From Verrucomicrobiaceae bacterium (GTDB lineage Bacteria > Verrucomicrobiota > Verrucomicrobiia > Verrucomicrobiales > Verrucomicrobiaceae): DNA of 64,000 nucleotides. A program made the translations under genes and the position numbers. Under the pieces are notes generated by a model. That model was given only the letters and a program-made list of their open reading frames with translations, did no database searches and had not been told where the DNA came from. Position 1 is the first letter of the stretch. Each line of letters begins with the position of its first letter. The stretch covers positions 1 to 64,000 of the forward strand of contig JADJPM010000005.1 of assembly GCA_016713245.1 (NCBI GenBank). Reading direction: 5' to 3'. Positions 9,482 to 17,873 of the stretch are shown here, piece after piece.

Positions 9482-11767
9482 TCAGTGAGAGGTAAGAGGT
9501 GAGATGGGAGAGGTAAGAAGTGTCGCTTCGGTCCCTTGTGTCCTTTGAGTCCCTTCGGTGGTGATGAGACTCTCGAACTGGCTGAGCACGCTCGTCAGCG
9601 AAAAATGCCGCTCAATGCGCTCACGGGCCGCGAGATCCTGCGTGAGACCGCTTTCGAGGATTTCGAGGCAGGCCTTCGCCAGTGCCTGCGGATCACGCGG
9701 CGGCACAAGGCGACCGGTTTCGCCCATGACCCAGCGGGTGTCGCCGATGTCGGTGGCCACCACGGGTATGGCGCAGGCCATCGCTTCGCCGACGACATTG
9801 GGGAAACCTTCGCCAAAGGCCGAGGAGGACACAGCGATGTTCAGCGAAGCGGTGAGTTCGGGCAGATCGTGACGCTCGCCGAGGACTTCGATGAAGGGCG
9901 GCACGTCGAGTTGGTCGGTTTCGGCACCGACGATGATGAAACGAGTGTGGGAATGCTTCGCGTGGATGAGCTTCGCGGCTTCGATGAAGGTCGGATAGTC
10001 CTTCATCGGCGCGTTGCGGCCGAAACGGCCAATGTAGACCGAGTTTTCCAACTCGTTCGGAACGAGTTGGAAAACTCGTTTTACGTCAGGCTTCCACTTC
10101 GCGAGATCAAACCCATTCGCGATGAGCTGCGTCTTCGCTTTGGCATAACCGATGGCTTCGTGCTGCTGCGAGCTGAGCTGCGAATTGTAGGTGATGCGTT
10201 TCGGCAGCCACGAAAGCCACGCGAGAGCGCGGATGACCATGGCGGAGCCGCGTTTTTCGAGTTTCAGGTCGTAGAGGCTCTGGCGGATGTTCCAGATCAT
10301 CGGCACCTGCTTGAGGCGCATGAACTTGGCGAGGCTGGCAACGAGGCATCCATGGTACATCCAGCCCATGAGCACGTCCGGCTTCTCGAGACGCACGAGG
10401 CGGAAGAGCTTCCACAAGGCGGATAGCGTGGGTTTGCCTGCGGGCATGTCGAGGCTGTGGACGTTGGGCAGACTGGCGGCGTGCTTGCCACCGGCGGTGA
10501 GGCTCACGACGACATGCTGAAGCTTCGGGAGCCCGTTCACGAGCTGCGCGAGCATCATCTCCGCGCCGCCGCTGCCGAGGCCGGTGGTGATCCACATGAC
10601 TTTTTTGCCAAGAAGGCGGCTCGTGCGCTCGATGAGGCGCTCGATGCTGAATTCGGCGACGATGCGGGAGCGTGGGTTGGTACAGTAGCCATCTCGCTCC
10701 GCGAGATGAGCAAAGCGTGGCCGTGCGGGCGTCACGTTTTCGAGTTCGCTGGCTTCTTCTGCGGTCGAAGCGCTCAGCTCCTCTCGCGGAGCGAGAGGGC
10801 TACTTTGCTTCGCGAATTCGAGCATGCACTTGGCTAGCGCGTCGTGATCGCCAGCGGGGAAAATTTGAGCGGGATTGCCGATGATCCACGCGCTGTCGCC
10901 GACATCGCTGGCGATGCAGGGGACGCCGCAGGCCATGGCTTCGCCGATGACATTGGAAAAGCCTTCGCCGAAGGCGCTGGAGTTCACGAGGCAGTCGAAG
11001 GTGGCATACACGGATGGCATGTCGCTCTGCGCGGGGAGCCAGGTGACCTGCACGCCGAGGGAGGTGGCGAACTCTCGCATCTGCTGGGCGTAGGTTTCAT
11101 CGCCACTGCCGACGATGACGAAGCGGGCATTTGGAACAAGCGCAGCCGCTTTGAGGAAAGTCGCGTGGTCCTTCATCGGGCTGAGACGGCCGACGAGGCC
11201 GAAGACGGGCGGGCTAAAGCCCGAACTACGAACTTGAAGCCCGAAGCGCTCGGTGTCGATGCCGTTGGGAACGACGTGTGTCTTATGCGCTGGGTAGCCG
11301 CGGGCGAGGTAGTAGTCGCGACCGGCCTTGGAGTTGCAGATGATGACATCGGCGAAGCGGGCGAGGAGGCAGTTGAGGCGGAAGCTGAGTTTGCCGAGGG
11401 TGCCCCAAAGATGGGCATCGGTCTGCGAGTCACGCACGCCCCAGGCGACACGTGGGAAGCCGCAGAATGGCTTCAAGAAGAGCGCCATGAGGTTCGATTC
11501 GGCGAGATAGCCGTGCAGCACCTCCGGCTGGACGCTTCGGGCGGCTTTGATGAGGCGGAAGAAGAAGCCGAGAAGGTCCCAGCGGCTCTTTTTGCCGATG
11601 CAGATCGTCTTTACGCCGGCTTCGCGGAGGCTTGGTTCAAAGGGGCCGCCGTAGAAATGCAGCACGGAGACTTCGTGGCCCTCGCGGACGAGTCCGGCGG
11701 TGAGGATCGAGAGCTGACGCTGGGCACCGCCATGACCGAGATCGCGGATGATGAAGGCGAGCTTCAT
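9482..11767 (-). CDS. Double GT4 glycosyltransferase (two fused GT-B domains)
   Basis: The 761-aa product contains two complete group-1 glycosyltransferases. Domain 1 begins MKLAFIIRDLGHGGAQRQLS and has GRLSPMKDH and EGFSNVIGEAMACGVP. Domain 2 begins at about 389 (VMWITTGLGSGGAEMM) and has GRFGRNAPMKD and EGFPNVVGEAMACAIP. These enzymes add sugars from nucleotide donors to lipid-linked glycans at the cytoplasmic face. ATG 11767 overlaps the flippase stop (ATGA). Three palindromic repeats lie in frame in the coding DNA: 11210-11233, 10684-10808 and 10040-10078. They encode residues 179-186, 320-361 and 564-576. All fall in linkers between lobes or domains. The C-terminal 25 residues are low complexity. 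Confidence 0.92.
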   Translation of the reverse strand: MKLAFIIRDLGHGGAQRQLSILTAGLVREGHEVSVLHFYGGPFEPSLREAGVKTICIGKKSRWDLLGFFFRLIKAARSVQPEVLHGYLAESNLMALFLKPFCGFPRVAWGVRDSQTDAHLWGTLGKLSFRLNCLLARFADVIICNSKAGRDYYLARGYPAHKTHVVPNGIDTERFGLQVRSSGFSPPVFGLVGRLSPMKDHATFLKAAALVPNARFVIVGSGDETYAQQMREFATSLGVQVTWLPAQSDMPSVYATFDCLVNSSAFGEGFSNVIGEAMACGVPCIASDVGDSAWIIGNPAQIFPAGDHDALAKCMLEFAKQSSPLAPREELSASTAEEASELENVTPARPRFAHLAERDGYCTNPRSRIVAEFSIERLIERTSRLLGKKVMWITTGLGSGGAEMMLAQLVNGLPKLQHVVVSLTAGGKHAASLPNVHSLDMPAGKPTLSALWKLFRLVRLEKPDVLMGWMYHGCLVASLAKFMRLKQVPMIWNIRQSLYDLKLEKRGSAMVIRALAWLSWLPKRITYNSQLSSQQHEAIGYAKAKTQLIANGFDLAKWKPDVKRVFQLVPNELENSVYIGRFGRNAPMKDYPTFIEAAKLIHAKHSHTRFIIVGAETDQLDVPPFIEVLGERHDLPELTASLNIAVSSSAFGEGFPNVVGEAMACAIPVVATDIGDTRWVMGETGRLVPPRDPQALAKACLEILESGLTQDLAARERIERHFSLTSVLSQFESLITTEGTQRTQGTEATLLTSPISPLTSH
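10040..10078. repeat. 39-bp perfect palindrome inside the glycosyltransferase gene
   Basis: Arms CGAGTTTTCCAACTCGTTC and its exact reverse complement are separated by one base. It is read through in frame as RVFQLVPNELENS, exactly where the two lobes of the second GT-B domain meet. Confidence 0.9.
10684..10808. repeat. Inverted pair of palindromic repeats (REPIN-like) inside the glycosyltransferase gene
   Basis: Copy 1 (AGTAGCCATCTCGCTCCGCG, 10684 on) and copy 2 (reading AGTAGCCCTCTCGCTCCGCG on the minus strand, ending at 10804) face each other about 70 bases apart. Each contains its own small hairpin around CTCGC/GCGAG. The pair is translated as SSPLAPREEL ... HLAERDGYC in the linker after GT domain 1. 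Confidence 0.85.
11210..11233. repeat. GGGCTAAAGCCC-type repeat inside the glycosyltransferase gene
   Basis: CGGGCTAAAGCCCGAACTAC and four further bases match 19166-19189 exactly over 24 nt. On the coding strand it is read as part of LQVRSSGFSPP, in the linker between the two lobes of GT domain 1. Confidence 0.85.
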
Positions 11768-13146
11768 TTGGCGGCCTCCTTGCGACGGATGAGCATGAGG
11801 CACCACAGGCACGCGACGATGGAACTGATGCCATGCACGAGGGCGGTGGAAAGGGCGATGCCGGCGACGCCCATGTTTTGCATGAGCAGCCAGTTCAGGC
11901 CGGCATTGCCGAAAAGCGCGGCGAACGAGAAGATCAGCATGAAGCGCGAGGCCTGCATGGAAACGATGACGCGGGCGGTGACGATGCCGAGGATGTAGAA
12001 GGGAATCTGCAAGGCTCCAAAGCGCAGCACATGCGCCACTCGCAGCGTATCCTCATGGTGGAAGGCTCCACGCTCGAAGAGCAGGCTCACGATGGTCGGC
12101 GCGAAGAAATCGAGCGCCATGGCGAGCGGAAACGTGAGGCCGATGATGACGCCAACACTCATGAGCAGGCGGCGACGCAGCCCTTTCCAGTCCTGACGGG
12201 CCACTTGATCGGCAAAATAGGGGAACAGCACATCGGCCAGTGGTCCGGCGGAGACGCCGAGGATGATCATGCAGAGCTTCTCCGAGTAGCTGAGCACGGT
12301 GACACTGCCCGCGGGCAGCCACGAGGCCATGGTTTGATCCACCACGGAGGCACTGGAAAAGGCCAGACCGCCCAGCAGGAAGGGCAAGGCATTGCGCATG
12401 ACGACGCCCAACTGCGGCTCCCACTTTCGCAGGCACACACGCCACCAGCGGCGCTCCGACGGCAACTGCCGCGAGACCGCACGCATCAGCAGGGCGAGCT
12501 GCAGGGCGGAGCCGATGTTCGTGCCAAACAGCAACGCATCGACGGTGGGCGCACGGCGGGTGAGGATGATGCAGACGATGATGGCCAGCGGCACCAGCAG
12601 CGGTGCGGAGGCCACAATGAGAAATTTTTTGTCCGCCCGCAGCCAGGCCCCGAGGTGGTAGCTCATGCCAAAGCACAGCAGGAAGGGGAACAGCATCACC
12701 AGCAGGTGCTGAGCATGATCTTTGTTCGCGGCGCTAAAACCATGCGCCATGTGCTCGACGAGGAAACTCCCGCCCAGCTCGATGAGCAGCCCGAAGAGCA
12801 AGAGCATGCCCAGATGCGTCACCGCCGCCTGAACGGCCATGCGGTCCGCCCGACGAGAGCCTTTGTGATGCTTCAGCTCGACGTAAGCCGGCAAAAACGA
12901 CTCTGGCAGACCTCCCGCCAGCAGGGTGGCGGCAAAGGACATGAAGCCGAAGACGAGCATGAAGGCATCAATCTCCTGCGATACCCCGAAGGTGGAGGCC
13001 ACCACCGCGTCTTTGACGAAGGAAACGACCTTGCTGGCCAGCGTCAGCACAAAGACCAGCGCCAGCCCTGAGAGCAGGGCGGAGCCAAGGCCCCGAGCCA
13101 GCAGCGAGCGGATCGGGGCCGGGAGATGGGCCGAAATTGAGGACAT
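11764..13146 (-). CDS. MurJ/MviN-like lipid-linked glycan flippase
   Basis: The 460-aa integral membrane protein has the MATE/MurJ layout: SKVVSFVKDAVVASTFGVSQ near the N-terminus, a conserved charged first helix, then about 12-14 hydrophobic segments. It would move lipid-linked oligosaccharide or lipid II across the inner membrane. Its place at the head of a glycosyltransferase / ligase operon argues for the exported polysaccharide unit rather than peptidoglycan, though I cannot exclude MurJ itself. ATG 13146 is used; the stop overlaps the next start as ATGA. A 106-base gap upstream probably holds the operon promoter. Confidence 0.88.
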   Translation of the reverse strand: MSSISAHLPAPIRSLLARGLGSALLSGLALVFVLTLASKVVSFVKDAVVASTFGVSQEIDAFMLVFGFMSFAATLLAGGLPESFLPAYVELKHHKGSRRADRMAVQAAVTHLGMLLLFGLLIELGGSFLVEHMAHGFSAANKDHAQHLLVMLFPFLLCFGMSYHLGAWLRADKKFLIVASAPLLVPLAIIVCIILTRRAPTVDALLFGTNIGSALQLALLMRAVSRQLPSERRWWRVCLRKWEPQLGVVMRNALPFLLGGLAFSSASVVDQTMASWLPAGSVTVLSYSEKLCMIILGVSAGPLADVLFPYFADQVARQDWKGLRRRLLMSVGVIIGLTFPLAMALDFFAPTIVSLLFERGAFHHEDTLRVAHVLRFGALQIPFYILGIVTARVIVSMQASRFMLIFSFAALFGNAGLNWLLMQNMGVAGIALSTALVHGISSIVACLWCLMLIRRKEAAK

Positions 13147-13252
13147 TCATAGCAATTATAAACACTAGAATAAGATTCGGCAAACTTGAGGATGGGGTTT
13201 TTGGCCTTTTTTCGGTGTCTCCCCTGCCCTGTTTGCCCCTGAAAAGCCAGGC

Positions 13253-14128
13253 TTAGCCCACCAGTTCGGTGGCTAGGGTCCGAAGGCGCTCGCGGAGTGG
13301 CTCGGAGGTCGCGGCGATGTCCCGCTGCTGCCGCTCATATTCCGCCCGGCCCTCCGGCGCCTCGATGGGGATAGGCTCGTAGCCCAAGGCACGCAATTCA
13401 TAGGGGCTGGCCCGCATGTCGAGCTGGCGGGCGGTCCAGGCATTGGCAAAGCATTCGCCGATGAGGTCGGACCCGCACCAGGGGAGAAGTTTCCCGGCCC
13501 ATTTGTAGAGGTCCATGTTCGTGTGGAGGCAGCCGCCTTGTTCCATATCGAGCCGGGTTTCGAGCACGGGCTGAAAGGCGTTCAAAGGCCGCGCTTCAGG
13601 CGTGAAAAAGCGAAAGGCATCGTAGTGGGTGCAGCAGACGGCCTGGGAATCGACGAAGCTGGCGAGCTCTTCGGGCGTGAGGCGCAGTTCGTAGCCCTGA
13701 TGGCGGATTTGCTCAGGAGGCATGCGATAGACCATGGCCCACTCGTGGAGGCCAAAGCATCGAAAACGGGTCGGACGCTCCGAAACGCGGTCGCATAGGT
13801 CACGAATCCATTTCGCGAGCTGTCGCGTGTGATCGGTGAGAAAGGCCTCGTCGAGGAAAACGCGGTCGTTTTGCCGCACGAAGCGATCCGAGGCCAGCCA
13901 GGGGCATTCGAGAAGGTCTTCTGCGGTGACTTCGATGGCCACGCCAAGCGGCGGGACCCATTGCTTGAGCTTCGCGGGCGAGAGGTTGTAGTAGGTGAAG
14001 AGGAAATCCTCCACCGGATGCTTCGTGCCATGACTGCGGCGCTGCGTGAAAGCATCCGCGAGGTCGCCCACGCGGTCGAGATGCGCCGCCTGACGTGCCT
14101 TCCACTCCTTGCGGCTCCATTCGATCAT
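13253..14128 (-). CDS. 3-methyladenine DNA glycosylase-annotated family protein
   Basis: The 291-aa product contains HPVEDFLFTYYNLSPAKLKQW and a C-terminal GCLHTNMDLYKWAGKL. From memory these mark a family often annotated as 3-methyladenine DNA glycosylase in Actinobacteria and Verrucomicrobia. That activity would excise alkylated bases, but I know of no direct proof for the family and see no HhH-GPD motif. ATG 14128 overlaps the mgtE stop (ATGA), so the two are translationally coupled, an odd partnership with a magnesium transporter. No signal peptide or membrane segment is seen. Confidence 0.7.
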   Translation of the reverse strand: MIEWSRKEWKARQAAHLDRVGDLADAFTQRRSHGTKHPVEDFLFTYYNLSPAKLKQWVPPLGVAIEVTAEDLLECPWLASDRFVRQNDRVFLDEAFLTDHTRQLAKWIRDLCDRVSERPTRFRCFGLHEWAMVYRMPPEQIRHQGYELRLTPEELASFVDSQAVCCTHYDAFRFFTPEARPLNAFQPVLETRLDMEQGGCLHTNMDLYKWAGKLLPWCGSDLIGECFANAWTARQLDMRASPYELRALGYEPIPIEAPEGRAEYERQQRDIAATSEPLRERLRTLATELVG

Positions 14129-15321
14129 ACGAGCAGCGAGGCGAGGCCGAGGAAGACGCCCATGCTGACGACATCCGTGGCCGTGGTGAGAAAGATGCTG
14201 GAGGCCGTGGCAGGGTCCGCGCCGAATTTCCGCAAGGTGAGCGGAATCAAAGCGCCGCACACGCCGCTGGTCACGCAGCTCACGACCATGGAAAGCCACA
14301 CCACGAGGGCGAGCGAGGTGCCGTTCGGATTTCCCGCGATGCGGGCATAAACGATCATGCCGAGGGCTGCGGTGATGCCCACGAGCATGCCGTTCATGAG
14401 GCCGAGCAGACCTTCTTTGATGACGAGCGAACGTTCATCTCCTGGCTTCAGATCGCCGAGCGTCACGCCGCGCAGCGTGACGGCGAGCGCCTGGCAACCG
14501 GTGTTGCCGGATTGACCCGCCAGCACCGGCAAAAAGGCCGCGAGGAGCACCACGCGGTCCAGCGTGTCCTGAAACGCAGCCACGACGGCAGCAGCGACGA
14601 AGCAGGTGGCGAGATTGATTTGCAGCCACGGATGGCGAAAGCGCAGGCTGCGTGACACCGGCGTGCTGAGGCGCTCTTCTTTTTCCACGCCAACCATCGT
14701 TCCCGCCTGGGCACTGATCTCAATGGCCCGCGCCTCAAACAAGGTCTGGCCACGCACGAGACCAAGCAAGCGGCCCTGCGCATCGCACACCGGATAGACG
14801 GGGTAATGGCGGTTCACGGCTTCCTTCATCGCTTCCGTCAGCGGCATCGCGGGAGCGAGGCTGAAGACATTCGGATACATGACCTCCGCGAGCGGCTTTT
14901 CGGGCTCGCCTAGCATCAGATCCCGCATCACGAGCACGCCGAGCAGCTTGTTCGAGTCGTCCGTGACATAGCCGTAGGTGATGAAGGCTTTTTTGGTGAG
15001 CTTGCGCAGCGCCTCGATGGTTTCGCGAACGGTCATCGAAGGTCGAAACACGGCCACCGGCGGCTCCATCAGCCAGCCCACGCTGTCCTCGGGATAGCCG
15101 GTGTTTTGCATCCACTGCTGGGCTTTTTCGATGGGCGCGGCGGCCAGGATGGCGCAGCGGCGTTCATCCGTCATCTGATGCAGCACCTGCTGGGCAACCA
15201 TGGGATTGAGTTCCTGCAAAACGGCGGCCGCCTCGGCATCCACCGCCGCTTCCAAAGCATCCGCTGCATCATGCGGCGCACTTTGGCGGACGTGGTCGAG
15301 GAGATTTTCAGGGGCGATCAT
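14125..15321 (-). CDS. mgtE: Magnesium transporter MgtE
   Basis: The 398-aa product has the MgtE order. An N-terminal helical superhelix (about 15-110, ELNPMVAQQVLHQMTDERR) comes first. Two CBS motifs follow (about 115-240, with LLGVLVMRDLML and PVYPVCDAQGRLLGLV). Five membrane helices end it, with the pore segment AAFLPVLAGQSGNTGCQALA and TTATDVVSMGVFLGLA. The CBS pair gates the channel by sensing cytosolic Mg2+. ATG 15321 was chosen over a TTG 42 nt upstream because it fits the usual family start. It overlaps the downstream glycosylase-like gene by ATGA. Confidence 0.93.
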   Translation of the reverse strand: MIAPENLLDHVRQSAPHDAADALEAAVDAEAAAVLQELNPMVAQQVLHQMTDERRCAILAAAPIEKAQQWMQNTGYPEDSVGWLMEPPVAVFRPSMTVRETIEALRKLTKKAFITYGYVTDDSNKLLGVLVMRDLMLGEPEKPLAEVMYPNVFSLAPAMPLTEAMKEAVNRHYPVYPVCDAQGRLLGLVRGQTLFEARAIEISAQAGTMVGVEKEERLSTPVSRSLRFRHPWLQINLATCFVAAAVVAAFQDTLDRVVLLAAFLPVLAGQSGNTGCQALAVTLRGVTLGDLKPGDERSLVIKEGLLGLMNGMLVGITAALGMIVYARIAGNPNGTSLALVVWLSMVVSCVTSGVCGALIPLTLRKFGADPATASSIFLTTATDVVSMGVFLGLASLLV

Positions 15322-15401
15322 GGAGGCGAAGTGCGATGATGCGCCTGAACGGCCCGCGTTCAAGAACGGTGGTTGTGTGTTTTTCTCCTTCGCGGTAGCA
15401 T

Positions 15402-16232
15402 GTGCCGCCCTTGAAAATCATCCGCACAACTCCCCGGCACACGCAGGCGGCCTTCACGCTGCTGGAGATGTCCATCGTGCTGCTGCTCGTGGCCCTGCTG
15501 GTGGGCGCGGTGTTTGGCATCCTGCAAAGCTCCCTGCAACTGGCGGACTCCGTGAAGGCGGAATCCGATCGCGAACTGCGGGTGCAGAAGTTTGTCGAGC
15601 TGTGCGAAAACATGCTGAACCGCCTCCCCGCCGATGCGGTGATCTCCATCCGGCCGCAGAAGGGCTTCGGTAGTCAGCAGCAGATGATGGAGGTGGCTTT
15701 CGCCCTCTCACCCTTCGATGCAGCCACCCCGGGCATCGTCACACTTGGCACCGAGGCAGATAAAAACGGCATCCTCACCGCTCTCGTGGCCTTTGAGGAG
15801 GTGCCGCTAAATTTTGCGTCCACTCAGCGACAGAACACCACGCGGCCCATCCAGCTTCCCATCCTCAAAGGCATCGCCTCACTCGAATGGCGGGTCTTTG
15901 ATCCACAGACCCAAAAGTGGATCCATACCTGGAACGAGAAAGCCGTGGCCGCCGACATCGTCAAGAGCGGTCAATCGACGCTCACCGGCCTGCCGCCCAC
16001 CGGTCAAAATCTCGGCCAAACTCCCGCTGGTATCCCCAACAGCCCGCAGGTGGGCCTCGCCCTCTCGCCCGGCGACCCCAACGCCGCCCCAACCAATCCC
16101 CTCGGCGGCACACCTAGCCTTGCCACCTCCCTTTACCCTCGCCCACCGATGCTGGAGCTGAGCCTCTCCGTAAATGGCGAGGAACCTCGCCGCTGGATCT
16201 TCTGGGTGCCGAATTCGGTGGCCCCGCAGTGA
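15402..16232 (+). CDS. Prepilin-type protein, GspJ-like pseudopilin
   Basis: The 276-aa product has a short basic leader and then AFTLLEMSIVLLLVALLVG, the type IV prepilin cleavage/methylation site with Glu five residues after the cut and a hydrophobic helix. Its length and the later FEEVPLNF ... SLEWRVFDPQTQKW section suggest a GspJ-type minor pseudopilin of a type II secretion system. The start is GTG 15402 or TTG 15411; neither has a strong ribosome binding site. The region around 210-255 is rich in Pro/Gly/Asn. No other secretion gene adjoins it. It would be processed by a prepilin peptidase and sit in the inner membrane or periplasm. Confidence 0.8.
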   Translation: MPPLKIIRTTPRHTQAAFTLLEMSIVLLLVALLVGAVFGILQSSLQLADSVKAESDRELRVQKFVELCENMLNRLPADAVISIRPQKGFGSQQQMMEVAFALSPFDAATPGIVTLGTEADKNGILTALVAFEEVPLNFASTQRQNTTRPIQLPILKGIASLEWRVFDPQTQKWIHTWNEKAVAADIVKSGQSTLTGLPPTGQNLGQTPAGIPNSPQVGLALSPGDPNAAPTNPLGGTPSLATSLYPRPPMLELSLSVNGEEPRRWIFWVPNSVAPQ

Positions 16233-16239
16233 TGCATCG

Positions 16240-17721
16240 TTATTTCCACGGCTGGCTGTAAAGAGCCTGCACCTGCTCGGGTGTGAGGGCGCGATCGTAG
16301 ATGCGCACGTCGTCGATTTCGCCGTCGAGGTTTTGCCAGCCGCCATTCTCGACGGCACCGAGCGTGGTCCACATGCCGTTGGTCGAATACTCGACGGCCT
16401 CGGGTGTCTGGATTTCGGAAACGAGAACACCATTGATGTAGAGGCGCATGGTGCGGGTGCGAGCACTGAGCATGTCCATGGTGCCGACGACGTGATACCA
16501 CTGCCCCGCTTCGAGCGAGAGTGGGGACTGCACGGCGATTTGCTGCGTGGGACGTTTATCGCCTGCGGGAGTGAGCTGGATCTCATTTTTCGCCAAACGG
16601 AACGTCGGACGGCCCGTCACGGAGCGGTCGGAGCGAAACTCCGCTTTGCCATTGGAAAGCACATGCAGCACCCAGGGGTCGAGTCCGGGCCGCTTGTCGC
16701 CATGCCAGATGATTTGGGAACCAAAGGATTTCGGCAGGCTTTGGTAACGCACCCAGGCACAGAGGGAAAGACGGTCACTGAGCTTGGGACTGCGCTCGGG
16801 TGGGATGACGACGGAGTCGCCGCTGGCCAATCGCTTGTGGCCTGGGTTTTTGTTCAAGTGGAGGGCTGTGCCGCGTTCGGTACTCACCATGGCAGCGCCA
16901 CCCCTGATTTCACCGTGACTGCCGTGTGGGCTGCTGTCGGTGGCGTCCTTTTGATCAAAGCTCAAGTGAGCGAGAAGTCCCTCCGTCGGTGCTGCGGGCA
17001 CGGAGCCGGAGACGACGGGCTTGGCTGGAGCGTGTGTTTTGGCGGTGCTGGCGCTGAAAGTCGTCACGGCCTTGACCGGAGCGACGGGCACCTGGCTCTT
17101 CTGCGCAATGTTTTGAATACTGGTCACCAGCGGGTTCTCGGGGCTCAGGGGATCGCCGAGCGAGTTCGCAAGCGCCAGTAAGGCGGTGGGCTCCATGTCG
17201 GCCCCACCCTCCGCCACCACGGGAAAGAGCACCATGCCATGCAACCGGAGGCCGCCCTGCACCCGGCGGATCACGATGCGGTCAGCGGTGGGATGTTTTT
17301 CCAAAGGAATGACAAAGGTGTCGGTGGTGGCCTGCTGGCCGATGTCCACCACGTTGCCAAAGAGGTCCACCACGACGGCGCGGCCCTGGGAATCGAAAAG
17401 CTGCACCACGAAGTCGGTGTCGGTATCCGCATCGAAGAGCAACGTCGCCAAAAGATTGCCGCTGACGACTTTTGAGCGGTCGATGGCGATCTCGATCCAG
17501 GCTTTGCCCTTCGGTGTGGCTGCGTCCACCCGCCAGCAGCGCGGATCGTCCACAAAGGTGCCACCGAACTGGCTCACACCCGTGATCCATGAGGGAAATG
17601 TCGTGCCTTCGACCTGCGGCAGGCGATTCCAGCGACTATCAAAGCCGAATTCGGCGACTTCGGGACCCGCCGCGAATAGCGCGGTGAACGGAAGGAGGAG
17701 GGTGAGCAGGTGACGTCTCAT
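16240..17721 (-). CDS. Secreted LamG (concanavalin A-like) domain protein
   Basis: The 493-aa product starts MRRHLLTLLLPFTALFAAG, a clear signal peptide, which is why ATG 17721 is preferred over an earlier start. Residues 25-190 form a region without a recognised family. A linker rich in Ala/Pro/Val follows. The C-terminal 220 residues are a LamG/concanavalin-type jelly roll: GLLAHLSFDQKDATDSSPHG, RLSLCAWVRYQSL, QWYHVVGTMD, LYINGVLV and GEIDDVRIYDRALTPEQVQALY. These domains bind carbohydrate or protein at the cell surface. It converges on the prepilin gene, 7 nt apart, and is divergent from the next gene. No catalytic residues can be named. Confidence 0.85.
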   Translation of the reverse strand: MRRHLLTLLLPFTALFAAGPEVAEFGFDSRWNRLPQVEGTTFPSWITGVSQFGGTFVDDPRCWRVDAATPKGKAWIEIAIDRSKVVSGNLLATLLFDADTDTDFVVQLFDSQGRAVVVDLFGNVVDIGQQATTDTFVIPLEKHPTADRIVIRRVQGGLRLHGMVLFPVVAEGGADMEPTALLALANSLGDPLSPENPLVTSIQNIAQKSQVPVAPVKAVTTFSASTAKTHAPAKPVVSGSVPAAPTEGLLAHLSFDQKDATDSSPHGSHGEIRGGAAMVSTERGTALHLNKNPGHKRLASGDSVVIPPERSPKLSDRLSLCAWVRYQSLPKSFGSQIIWHGDKRPGLDPWVLHVLSNGKAEFRSDRSVTGRPTFRLAKNEIQLTPAGDKRPTQQIAVQSPLSLEAGQWYHVVGTMDMLSARTRTMRLYINGVLVSEIQTPEAVEYSTNGMWTTLGAVENGGWQNLDGEIDDVRIYDRALTPEQVQALYSQPWK

Positions 17722-17873
17722 GCGATGAATTCTGAGAGGAATCGCTCTGCCCGACAAGCATCTTTTCACGGCCAGATGGCCTTGGGTGACTGTTACGACG
17801 CTTGCATTCCCGGCATGCCTGCTAGACTCGCGGCCCTGATTCAGGCATCACGAATCACCCTTCACTTCTCATC

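Noticed and set aside
11833..13071. Long open plus-strand frame opposite the flippase
   Set aside because: The translation is His/Gln/Glu-rich without domains; the minus strand is a clean multi-spanning membrane protein.
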